Shown: piece by piece, positions 7,755-13,827 of the stretch
Numbering within the stretch: the first letter of the stretch is position 1
Layout of the letters: the number at the start of each line of letters is the position of its first letter
DNA from: JAVBSC01 sp031547305
GTDB lineage: Bacteria; Desulfobacterota; Desulfovibrionia; Desulfovibrionales; Desulfovibrionaceae
Assembly: GCA_031547305.1 (NCBI GenBank)
Contig: JAVBSC010000001.1
Coordinates: 1 to 26,945, forward strand
Length of the DNA: 26,945 bases
Reading direction: 5' to 3'
Translations under genes and position numbers: made by a program
The notes under the pieces: model-generated
Database searches by the model: none
Told to the model about the DNA's origin: nothing
Seen by the model: the letters and a program-made list of their open reading frames with translations, nothing else

Positions 7755-8243
7755 GTGAAAATGCGCGCTGTTTATCTATACGTATTTCTGAGTCTTCTTG
7801 TCGTGGGGCTGGCGGCGCTTCCGGCGCCCGTGATGGCGGCGGAGCAGGTAAGCTCATCCCAACTGGGGGCCATCAAGGTGGGGGACGAGCCCCTTATTCT
7901 GCTGCGTCATTGGCAGAACGCCGAAATACGCGAGCGTTACTCCTTTTTGATAGGCTTTATCACCATGCTGGAGATGGAAAAAAGCTGGCAGGGCGACAAG
8001 CCGTTGCCTCTTAAAAGCAGTCTGGTCAACTCCTGGTCAAAGGGGTTTGCCGAGCTTACCATAAAACAGATCAGCGACAGCCTTGACGAATACATCGCGG
8101 CCAACCCGAAGGATCTGGATCGGCCCCTGGTGGAAGTGATGTGGTTCAGATTCGCCCAACCGCATGTTAAGGAAACAATCAGGCCTGACGTTCCCACGGC
8201 GGCCAAGCCCGCGAAAAAGGCTCCGGCCAAAAAGGCCGGCTGA
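7755..8243 (+). CDS. Small exported protein of unknown function (possible Rap1a/Tai-like fold)
   Basis: The 162-residue product has a clear Sec signal peptide: MKMRAV, a hydrophobic core to about residue 24, and a likely cleavage after PAPVMAA. The mature part is a compact helical domain without cysteines: YSFLIGFITMLEMEKSW, LPLKSSLVNSWSKGFAELTIKQISDSLDEYIAANPKDLDRPLVEVMWFRFAQP. It ends in an Ala/Lys/Pro tail (AAKPAKKAPAKKAG). The pattern of a Y-x-x-G-x-I helix, then a Y-I-x-x-N-P helix, then a final amphipathic helix recalls Rap1a/Tai immunity-type domains, but the cysteines of that family are absent, so this is only a hint. GTG at 7755 follows AGGGAGAG by six bases. An ATG two codons on is a less well spaced alternative. 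Confidence 0.75.
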   Translation: MKMRAVYLYVFLSLLVVGLAALPAPVMAAEQVSSSQLGAIKVGDEPLILLRHWQNAEIRERYSFLIGFITMLEMEKSWQGDKPLPLKSSLVNSWSKGFAELTIKQISDSLDEYIAANPKDLDRPLVEVMWFRFAQPHVKETIRPDVPTAAKPAKKAPAKKAG

Positions 8244-8253
8244 GCCGGATATA

Positions 8254-8380
8254 TTAGAGCGAATTAACCTTGAAAACGTTTATTTGCTCTGGCGGCGGCA
8301 ACAGCCGCCCCCGCGCAGGCGCGGCGAAACTTGCTTTCGCCTTAAATGCCGAAGCGGGCGTCCTAAAGTTAAAGCTCTAG
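8254..8380 (+). repeat. MITE-like intergenic repeat, copy 2
   Basis: A 127-base element running from TTAGAGC (8254-8260) to GCTCTAG (8374-8380), with near-perfect terminal inverted repeats. It shares the order of blocks with the element at 4449-4571 read in reverse: ATTAGAGCG, a CTTGAAAACGTTT-like segment, GCTCTGGCGGCGG, an internal GC hairpin, a CGCGC/GGCGCG block, and GAAGTT-like sequence before GCTCTA. It begins 10 bases after the stop of the 7755 gene and ends 13 bases before the next ATG, filling that intergenic space almost exactly. Confidence 0.7.
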
Positions 8381-8393
8381 CGAGGATTGAGCC

Positions 8394-8627
8394 ATGAAAA
8401 AACGTACTTTGATTCTTTTGTTGGCGGTTTTGATGGCCGCGCCGTCATTTTCCTGCACAAACCTGAACAAGACGGAACAGGGCGGCCTTAGCGGCGCTGC
8501 CATAGGCGCGCTGGGCGGCGCGGGAATCGCCGCGATCGCCGGCGGCAGCGGCACCACCGGCGCGGTCATCGGCGGCGTCCTGGGCGGTGTGACCGGAGCG
8601 ATTTACGGCCATAATAAGGAAAAATAG
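8394..8627 (+). CDS. Glycine-zipper outer-membrane lipoprotein candidate
   Basis: A 77-residue protein with a signal peptide (KKR, a hydrophobic stretch, then PSFSC). Cys21 would be the lipidated residue, although SFSC is a poor lipobox at the -2 position. The mature part is a glycine zipper with repeated G-x-x-x-G/A spacing (GGLSGAAIGALGGAGIAAIAGG, then GAVIGGVLGGVTGAIYGHNKEK). This resembles the OsmB/YmgG/SlyB-type small envelope proteins. Such proteins are generally thought to insert into or pack against the outer membrane; the role here is unknown. The Shine-Dalgarno GAGG lies eight bases before the ATG, just outside the repeat at 8254-8380. A strong terminator follows about 80 bases downstream. 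Confidence 0.8.
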   Translation: MKKRTLILLLAVLMAAPSFSCTNLNKTEQGGLSGAAIGALGGAGIAAIAGGSGTTGAVIGGVLGGVTGAIYGHNKEK

Positions 8628-8704
8628 CCGGACGTCACGCCAGAAGCCGCCAGCTCTGAAAAGCTGTCCGCTTTGGCCGCGGAAAGCTTGACGCATAAAC
8701 ATAG

Positions 8705-8745
8705 CCCCGCATTACTCCTGCACTCCGGAGTAATGCGGGGTTGAT
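8705..8745 (+). terminator. Rho-independent terminator after the glycine-zipper gene
   Basis: Perfect 14-base arms (CCCCGCATTACTCC at 8705-8718, GGAGTAATGCGGGG at 8727-8740) enclose an eight-base loop. A T-rich tail (TTGATTTTT) follows on the plus strand. Confidence 0.85.
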
Positions 8746-8771
8746 TTTTCCCGCTGGCTGGCCTTACATTT

Positions 8772-9965
8772 TTATTTGCCGGCCACGGCCCGCTTAACCG
8801 CGTCCATAAACTCCCGACGTTCCGCCCTAAGGGGTTGCTCCGTGGCTTTAGGCCAGGCGCTGAGCGAGACTATGACCAGGTTCAGCTTCGGATCCACATT
8901 GATCATCTGCCCGAATATGCCGCTGGCCTGGTAGCCTCCGCCCTGGGTCGCCCACCACAGATAGCCGTAAGGTTGGCCCTGCGCCAGGGAAGCTTTGCCG
9001 GGCGTGGTTGACAGTTTCATCCAGCCCGGCGGCAGCACCCTGCGCCCGTTAATCTTTCCGTTCCCCAGCGTGAACAGTCCGATGCGCCCGTAATCGCGCA
9101 GGGTGGCGCTGAAGCAGGCGGAGGTCACTTCATTGCCTGTGGGGTCAGTAACCCAGATGGCGTCTTTTTCCATGGGCAGGCGGGACCAGATTTTTTCCGA
9201 CAGGTAATCGGCCAGGCTTTTGCCGGTGGCTCTGCGCACCAGTTCACCAACGAGCAGAGTCTCCCCGCTGCTGTAATTAAAGACGGTGCCAGGCGGCGCA
9301 ACGCGGTGAAGCCTGGACATATATTCAACCAGCGGAGCCTTGGGATCGTTTATCAGGTTTGAGAGGTGCCCCACGTCCGAATTTTTATCCTGATAATTTT
9401 CATTCCAGCCCACGCCTGAGGTCATGCTGATGAGCTGGCGCACGGAGACCTGGGCATAGGCGCTTGCGCCAAGTTCCGGTATATAGCGGCTTACCGGGGC
9501 GTCCAGCGATATCAGGCCGTCCTCCTCCGCCGCGCCCACCAAGAGCGAAGCGATGGATTTCGCCATGGAAAACGAGGTCCAGCGCTGAGCCGGCTCAAAG
9601 CCGCCCCGGTATTTTTCCAGGACTATTTTGCCGTTGTGCAGCACCAGCAGGCCGAACACATGGTTGCGTTCCATATATTCATCAACGCCGCCATTGGCGT
9701 AAGTCACCTTTAAGGGTTTGCCGGTGGGCAGAGGAAGCGCGCGGCCGGATTTTCCGGCGGAAATCGTATGGTACGGAAAAATCCGTTCCATGTGCCTATA
9801 AGCGTAGAATTGTTCTTCCGGGGTCCAGAACAGAATTTTTTCAGGATCCGGCGGATGGTCGCCGTCGGGCATGGACGCGGCGAACGCCGCGGATGCGGCC
9901 ATCAGCATGGCCAAGCTCACACAGACGGTCCAATACAAAATCGGGGATGGCTTTTTCCCATCCAT
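8772..9965 (-). CDS. Exported serine hydrolase of the beta-lactamase/class C (SxxK) superfamily
   Basis: The 397-residue protein has a signal peptide (residues 1-29, cleavage near AAFA) and a beta-lactamase-like hydrolase domain. The nucleophile motif is Ser133-Met-Ala-Lys136 in RWTSFSMAKSIAS. The second motif is Tyr231-Ser-Ser in VFNYSSGE, replacing the YxN of true class C enzymes. Other family stretches include LISLDAPVSRYIPEL, VSVRQLISMTSGVGWNENY and PYGYLWWATQGG, with SGIFGQM near the third catalytic region. This set fits the 6-aminohexanoate-dimer hydrolase/esterase EstB-like branch rather than an antibiotic-resistance enzyme. It acts in the periplasm; the substrate is unknown. AAAGGA is seven bases before the ATG. 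It starts 38 bases after the SufB-type gene's stop on the same strand, so it may be read through from that operon. Confidence 0.88.
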   Translation of the reverse strand: MDGKKPSPILYWTVCVSLAMLMAASAAFAASMPDGDHPPDPEKILFWTPEEQFYAYRHMERIFPYHTISAGKSGRALPLPTGKPLKVTYANGGVDEYMERNHVFGLLVLHNGKIVLEKYRGGFEPAQRWTSFSMAKSIASLLVGAAEEDGLISLDAPVSRYIPELGASAYAQVSVRQLISMTSGVGWNENYQDKNSDVGHLSNLINDPKAPLVEYMSRLHRVAPPGTVFNYSSGETLLVGELVRRATGKSLADYLSEKIWSRLPMEKDAIWVTDPTGNEVTSACFSATLRDYGRIGLFTLGNGKINGRRVLPPGWMKLSTTPGKASLAQGQPYGYLWWATQGGGYQASGIFGQMINVDPKLNLVIVSLSAWPKATEQPLRAERREFMDAVKRAVAGK

Positions 9966-10003
9966 AAATAAATCCTTTAGCTTTTTTGAAGACTTTCTTC
10001 GCG

Positions 10004-11161
10004 TTACATCGCTCCGCCGGCGTCCAGCTTGTTGATCTGGTCGTCCATGGCCTGCTGGAGTTCAGCGGGCAGTCCCATAATGTCCACATTCAGGAAGCCG
10101 CGCACGATGGTGGAGGTGGCTTCCGCCTCGTCCAGGCCCCTGGCCATGAGGTATTCTATTTCTTCCTGGGCTATTTTGCCGACGGCCGCTTCGTGGGAAA
10201 GCTCTACTCCGTCCGTGGTCCCGTCCAGTTCCGGGATGGCGTGAATTATTCCCCGCCCCACAATCAGGCCCTTGCATTCCAGGTGCCCTTTGGCCGGGGC
10301 CGCGTAGCCGCCAATGAAGCCCCGGTTGATGATTTTGCCGCCCGTGGTAAGGGTGCGGGCGATTATTTCCCCGCGCGTGCCCGGCGCGTTCAGCAGGATG
10401 CGGTTGCCCGTGTCCACCAGGGAATGTTCCGGCGCCACAATAACCGAGTTGAAGCGGGCCACGGAGTTTTTGCCGTCCAGGGAGATGGCCGGGTACATCT
10501 GTAAATCCTTGACCCGGTCCAACAGGATGTAGTTGCTGACAAAGCTGGCTTCATCGGCCAGAATACCGGCCGAACGCGGCCGCACTGCCACGTCCTCGCC
10601 CCAGTTGTGGATCATGGTGAAGGTCAGCTTGCCGCCGCGTTCCACGTAAAATTCGGAAATGCCCAGATGCGCGGCGCTTTTGGTATCCCCTGAAGTGGCG
10701 CAGCCGGAAATAATGTGCATTTCCGCGCCCTCCTCCACAATGACGACGTTGTGCACGTTCTGGCCCACGTTCTCGCCCTTGATGAACAGGCAGGACTGCA
10801 CCGGCTCCGTCACCTTCACACCTTTTTTCGCCCGGATGAAATAACCTCCGTGCAGGGTTTGCGCGGCCGCCCGGGTAATTTCGTCCTTGTCCGCGTCCAG
10901 GGCCTTCCAGTAATAGTCTTTCAGTCCGTCAAAGCGCCGCAGCGCCTCTTTTATATCCATGAGCTCCAGGCCTGCCTGGGTGCTTTGGCAGTGCACGCCG
11001 GAATGGTTCATGTGCATGAAGGTGCCGCTGCGGCCAACACCGCTTACATCTATGCCCGCGTACAACAGCCGGTTCTTGTCCGGTTGGTCAAGATTCCGCA
11101 AATCCGGCAGAGCTTCCGCTCGGGCATTGGCAAAATCATAACGCTTCAGATCCAGAGTCAT
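10004..11161 (-). CDS. SufB/SufD-family Fe-S scaffold (SmsB-type)
   Basis: This 385-residue protein belongs to the SufB/SufD family that, with an ABC ATPase, assembles iron-sulfur clusters on the cytosolic side. It has the beta-helix core seen in the family: VHNVVIVEEGAEMHIISGCATSG, HLGISEFYVERGGKLTFTMIHNWG, ARFNSVIVAPEHSLVDTGNRILLN, GHLECKGLIVGRG, and the conserved C-terminal ELSHEAAVGKIAQEEIEYLMARGLDEAEATSTIVRGFL. It is much shorter than E. coli SufB (about 495 residues). Paired with a single SufC-like gene and no sufD, sufS, sufE or sufU alongside, it matches the minimal Sms system described in anaerobic archaea and bacteria. The start has GGAG five bases upstream. The partner ATPase gene lies 158 bases upstream across a structured spacer. 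Confidence 0.92.
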   Translation of the reverse strand: MTLDLKRYDFANARAEALPDLRNLDQPDKNRLLYAGIDVSGVGRSGTFMHMNHSGVHCQSTQAGLELMDIKEALRRFDGLKDYYWKALDADKDEITRAAAQTLHGGYFIRAKKGVKVTEPVQSCLFIKGENVGQNVHNVVIVEEGAEMHIISGCATSGDTKSAAHLGISEFYVERGGKLTFTMIHNWGEDVAVRPRSAGILADEASFVSNYILLDRVKDLQMYPAISLDGKNSVARFNSVIVAPEHSLVDTGNRILLNAPGTRGEIIARTLTTGGKIINRGFIGGYAAPAKGHLECKGLIVGRGIIHAIPELDGTTDGVELSHEAAVGKIAQEEIEYLMARGLDEAEATSTIVRGFLNVDIMGLPAELQQAMDDQINKLDAGGAM

Positions 11162-11199
11162 ATTTTACTCCGATATTTATTAGGAAACCAACCCCCTTG

Positions 11200-11266
11200 C
11201 CAAGGGGCGCGGCCCCTTGGAGCCCATTTACGCCGCCGCTGTTCCCAAAGCGAAACAGCGGCGGCG
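11200..11266 (-). other. Two strong hairpins between the Sms ATPase and SufB-type genes
   Basis: The 158-base spacer 11162-11319 holds a perfect 13-base stem (11231-11243 with 11254-11266, ten-base loop) and a perfect 9-base stem (11200-11208 with 11212-11220, three-base loop). A small GAGGC/GCCTC hairpin lies nearer the ATPase stop. No U-tract follows on the minus strand, so these are not standard terminators. They could set unequal expression or mRNA stability of the two genes. Confidence 0.6.
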
Positions 11267-11319
11267 CTAACGCGGGTCCAGGGAGAAGGGGTTTGGGGAG
11301 GCTCCGCCTCACCATTAAA

Positions 11320-12117
11320 TTAGATATTCACCTCAATCCGGGGTATTTCAAAGGAAGCTCCGGAAAAACAGTTCAGGCATTCCTGGTAGCCGTGGGTGCG
11401 CACGTGTTCCAGGATTTCGCGCGGCCTGGCCTCGCAGCACAGTTTGCCTTCGTACATGACCTGGCCGCGATCCGCGTTCACGTATTCCAGAATATACCCG
11501 GTATGGGTGATGATCAGGCCGGATTTTGCGCAGCCCCGGCGGCGGCGCAGGCCGGTGCAGGCCGCATCGTCGCCGGTTTCGCCGTCCAGAAGGCGGCGGG
11601 CCGTGTTGCCTATAAGGGCCATATTTTCAAGGTCCACGCCGGATTCCGGCTCGTCAAAGAGCAGAAAGTCCGGCTGCTGGGCCATAAGTTGCAGGAGTTC
11701 GGATCTTTTTATCTCGCCGCCGGAAAAGCCGGCGTTGACGTCCCGGTCCAGGAAACGGTCAAAATTGACCTGGCGGGCCAACTTATCCACATCCAGGGCA
11801 TGGCCGCGTCCGCACATGTTCACCAGGGTGCGGGTGGGCAGGCCGTGGATGGTGGGCGGACGTTGAAAGGACATGCCCAGGCCTATCCTGGCCCGCTCGT
11901 ACATGGGCGCATGGGTGATGTCCCGGCCTTTGAACAGGATTTGCCCTTGGGTGACCTTGTATTCGGCAAAGCCCATCAGGGTCATGAGCAGGGTGGTTTT
12001 GCCGGAGCCGTTGGGGCCGAACAATATGAACGTCTCACCCTCGGCGATGCTGAGGTCAACGCCCCGGAGCACTTCGTTGTCTCCGATGTTGACGTGCAGA
12101 TCTTTTATTTCCAGCAT
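11320..12117 (-). CDS. SufC-type Fe-S assembly ATPase (SmsC-type)
   Basis: This 265-residue ABC ATPase partners the SufB-like scaffold. Walker A is GPNGSGKTT (34-42), the Q-loop is Gln85 in MSFQRPP, the signature is FSGGE (131-135), Walker B is FLLFDEPESGVD (151-162) and the switch histidine is His205 in LIITHTGYILEYV. SufC proteins characteristically have SGGE and DE(P/I)xSG(L/V)D, and this one does. Two oddities are visible: residues about 179-199 form an Arg- and Cys-containing insert (C187, C196) between Walker B and the switch histidine, and the C-terminal region carries Cys247-x-x-Cys250 in GYQECLNCF. The open frame extends 71 codons upstream, but ATG at 12117 has GGAGG five bases before it and gives the family N-terminus MLEIKDLHV. 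Confidence 0.92.
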   Translation of the reverse strand: MLEIKDLHVNIGDNEVLRGVDLSIAEGETFILFGPNGSGKTTLLMTLMGFAEYKVTQGQILFKGRDITHAPMYERARIGLGMSFQRPPTIHGLPTRTLVNMCGRGHALDVDKLARQVNFDRFLDRDVNAGFSGGEIKRSELLQLMAQQPDFLLFDEPESGVDLENMALIGNTARRLLDGETGDDAACTGLRRRRGCAKSGLIITHTGYILEYVNADRGQVMYEGKLCCEARPREILEHVRTHGYQECLNCFSGASFEIPRIEVNI

Positions 12118-12313
12118 GGAGGCCTCCAGCTTGAAGCTATTTTCGCGCAACATTCCAGATCGGATTGCAAAAGTCCAGAAAGTATTCTCTTGAATCCGCC
12201 ATATAAGCGAAAAGTCCCGAACGCTCACCGGTTCAGGACCTTTTGCCGTGAAAGTTTGCTCCACGGAATATAAACAATCCCAATATAACGCGGAGGAATG
12301 GGTTTGGGGGTCT

Positions 12314-12359
12314 GGGGGCGTGGACCGCAAGTGACTCAGCCCATTGTGGTCCCGCCCCC
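12314..12359 (-). other. Imperfect GC-rich stem-loop downstream of rubrerythrin
   Basis: Arms at 12314-12330 and 12344-12359 pair along about 16 bases with one bulge and one mismatch, around a 13-base loop. It lies 15 bases past the rubrerythrin stop on the minus strand. No T-run follows, so it may be a weak or Rho-assisted 3' end or an mRNA-stabilising structure. Confidence 0.5.
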
Positions 12360-12373
12360 AAAGCTCTCATAAA

Positions 12374-12871
12374 CTAATCCATTTTACGGAAAGACTGGGC
12401 CGCGGCTTTACAGATGGGGCATGGGCCGTCGTGCGGTCCTTCGTGGGTGTAGCCGCACACGGAGCAGACGTAGTAGTCCACGGTTTCGGTTTTGCCCTGG
12501 GCGTCAATGGCCTTCTGGTACAGTTTGGCATGCACTTTTTCCACCTCGTTGGCGTAGTTGAAGTACATGGCCGGGGTTTTCTGGCCTTCTTCCTCGGCTT
12601 CCTTGAGCATTTGCGGGTACATGTGGGTGGATTCGTGCACTTCCCCGGACTTGGCGGTCTTAAGGTTTTCCAGGGTGCTCTTCACCTTGCCGGCGTTGCG
12701 GAAATGGGCCAGGGCGTGAATTGTTTCCGCTTCGGCCACGGCCCGGAACAGCTTGGCCACCTGGGGGAAGCCTTCTTTATCGGCGGCCAGGGCATAGGCC
12801 AGATAGGAACGGTTGGCCTGGGATTCCCCGGCAAAAGCATCCATCATATTTTTTTGGGTTTTTTCAGACAT
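12374..12871 (-). CDS. Rubrerythrin (diiron plus rubredoxin-like centre)
   Basis: Rubrerythrins reduce hydrogen peroxide in the cytoplasm of anaerobes. The 165-residue protein has a four-helix diiron domain with likely ligands Glu16 (DAFAGESQANRSY), Glu49-x-x-His52 (AEAETIHALAH) and Glu111-x-x-His114 (NEVEKVHAKLY). A C-terminal rubredoxin-like FeS4 site follows, with Cys136-x-x-Cys139 and Cys151-x-x-Cys154 (VCSVCGY and CPICKA). It is somewhat shorter than the 191-residue Desulfovibrio vulgaris rubrerythrin, with a reduced loop before the rubredoxin part. AAGGAG lies eight bases before the ATG. It appears to have its own promoter (12905-12945) and sits next to the iron-sulfur assembly genes. 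Confidence 0.96.
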   Translation of the reverse strand: MSEKTQKNMMDAFAGESQANRSYLAYALAADKEGFPQVAKLFRAVAEAETIHALAHFRNAGKVKSTLENLKTAKSGEVHESTHMYPQMLKEAEEEGQKTPAMYFNYANEVEKVHAKLYQKAIDAQGKTETVDYYVCSVCGYTHEGPHDGPCPICKAAAQSFRKMD

Positions 12872-12904
12872 GTTTCATCTCCTTGTAATTTGGTTAAACT
12901 TATC

Positions 12905-12945
12905 AGGAACAATTCCTATTTAATGCCATAGAAAGTTTTTGTAAA
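12905..12945 (-). promoter_or_regulatory. Candidate rubrerythrin promoter with adjacent palindrome
   Basis: On the minus strand TTTACA (12945-12940) and TTAAAT (12923-12918) are separated by 16 bases, a fair sigma-70 match. Directly downstream, AGGAA-N3-TTCCT (12905-12917) is a perfect short palindrome that could be a repressor site. It does not match a PerR box. The identity of any regulator is unknown. Confidence 0.4.
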
Positions 12946-13033
12946 GTGAAATTTGCGCCCATCCTAATTGTTTGTACGGAAAAATGCCACCTCAAAATAA
13001 AAAAGCCGGGGATGCGGCCTTTTTAGGCAAAAT

Positions 13034-13062
13034 AAAAACCGGGGCACAGTTCCCCGGTTTTT
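13034..13062 (-). terminator. Rho-independent terminator of the 13087-13509 gene
   Basis: Perfect 11-base arms (13034-13044 and 13052-13062) around a seven-base loop, followed on the minus strand by TTTTTATTTT. It begins 25 bases after the upstream gene's stop. A second, weaker GCC/GGC hairpin with A/T flanks lies at about 13001-13024. Confidence 0.85.
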
Positions 13063-13086
13063 GTAAGTCTGAAATATTGTGCAAAA

Positions 13087-13509
13087 TCAATATGATTTGA
13101 TGTATTCGTCCAGACTTTCGGCAGAGCAGTTGCGGCTTACCCAAAAAGCGGCGGACCAGACCATCAGGGCGGTGGCCTGAGTGTCGTCCAGGCGCTTCAA
13201 CTTGGCTTCCAGGCTGGCTTTGCTGGCCCCGTGCTTGGTGTGCAGCAGGTTCACATCGCAGGAGTCCAGAACGCGGAGCAGCAGATAGGAAAGCCTGGTG
13301 TGGTCCGGCAGCAGGCGTACTTCCTTGTGGGATTCCACGATGGTTTTGAGTTCGCCGGCGGTGAAGCTGCTTTTGATTTGGGCGATCGCCCGAAAAAAGG
13401 TATCCACAGCCCAGGGCAGGATGAATTCCGCGCCGGCGCTTTTGGTGCGGAAATAATCCTTCAGCCATTTTTCCTGGTCGGATGAAATCCTGGCGGCAAC
13501 CTGAGGCAT
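13087..13509 (-). CDS. Hypothetical protein, possibly DNA-binding (RHH-like N-terminus)
   Basis: I do not recognise this 140-residue protein. Its N-terminus VAARISSDQEKWLKDYFRTKSAGAEFILPWAVDTFFRAI has the strand-helix-helix pattern of ribbon-helix-helix proteins: a short ARIS strand, a helix with W and L, a KSAG turn, then a second helix. The rest is helical, with RLSYLLLRVLDSCDV and KASLEAKLKRLDDTQATALMVWSAAFWVS. There is no signal peptide or membrane segment. The start has GGGGGA four bases upstream. The gene stands alone: a terminator follows, and an imperfect inverted repeat lies 37 bases upstream, compatible with autoregulation. DNA binding is inferred from pattern alone. Confidence 0.7.
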   Translation of the reverse strand: MPQVAARISSDQEKWLKDYFRTKSAGAEFILPWAVDTFFRAIAQIKSSFTAGELKTIVESHKEVRLLPDHTRLSYLLLRVLDSCDVNLLHTKHGASKASLEAKLKRLDDTQATALMVWSAAFWVSRNCSAESLDEYIKSY

Positions 13510-13545
13510 GCTTCCCCCTGTTAAGACGCAAATATTGGAAAAACT

Positions 13546-13574
13546 ATATTATACTCCCTTTTGGAGAGTAATAT
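13546..13574. promoter_or_regulatory. Imperfect inverted repeat upstream of the 13087-13509 gene
   Basis: Arms ATATTATACTCC (13546-13557) and GGAGAGTAATAT (13563-13574) match at 10 of 12 positions across a five-base loop. The site is 37 bases upstream of the small gene's ATG and may be its operator. Confidence 0.4.
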
Positions 13575-13608
13575 CTGGGTTCAAAAAAATCAAGATAAAA
13601 TCTAGAGA

Positions 13609-13637
13609 TTGTTGCGAGAGCCGCGCAATTATGTTAT
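13609..13637 (+). promoter_or_regulatory. Weak candidate promoter for the glycan cassette
   Basis: TTGTTG (13609-13614) and TGTTAT (13632-13637) lie 17 bases apart. Each is only a partial consensus match. If used, the message would have a leader of roughly 180 bases before the first gene. Confidence 0.25.
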
Positions 13638-13827
13638 TTTTTCTGTGAACAGGGCATTTTGCGGCGATTTATGGCTGGACAGCGGAATTGTTCAGTCCGC
13701 ATTTTTCGGGCGAACAGCGGCGCTAAAGCTGGAATCCGGCGCTGGAATCCAAAGCTGCGCCAACCTTAAAGAGCAAGATACGAGGCGGCTTGAAGAGCTA
13801 TGAACCTTATCGCAGCCAGGGGGAGAG

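Larger units (their letters stand above)
13510..13827. other. 318-base divergent intergenic region
   Basis: This AT-rich gap separates the small unknown gene (minus) from the glycan cassette (plus). It holds the inverted repeat at 13546-13574 and a weak plus-strand promoter candidate at 13609-13637. Two direct copies of GCTGGAATCC occur at 13728-13737 and 13741-13750. A 64-codon open frame (13609-13803) shows no family features and I do not call it. The long leader before 13828 could carry regulatory RNA structure, but I see no known riboswitch. Confidence 0.45.

Noticed and set aside
8772..9965. Antibiotic-resistance beta-lactamase
   Set aside because: The second motif is YSS rather than YxN and the sequence fits the EstB/6-aminohexanoate hydrolase branch; no resistance context is present.
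12313..12360. Standard terminator after rubrerythrin
   Set aside because: The stem is good but no T-run follows on the minus strand, so it is listed only as a stem-loop.
13609..13803. 64-codon open frame in the leader of the glycan cassette
   Set aside because: It overlaps the weak promoter candidate, has no ribosome site that I can see and its product resembles nothing known.
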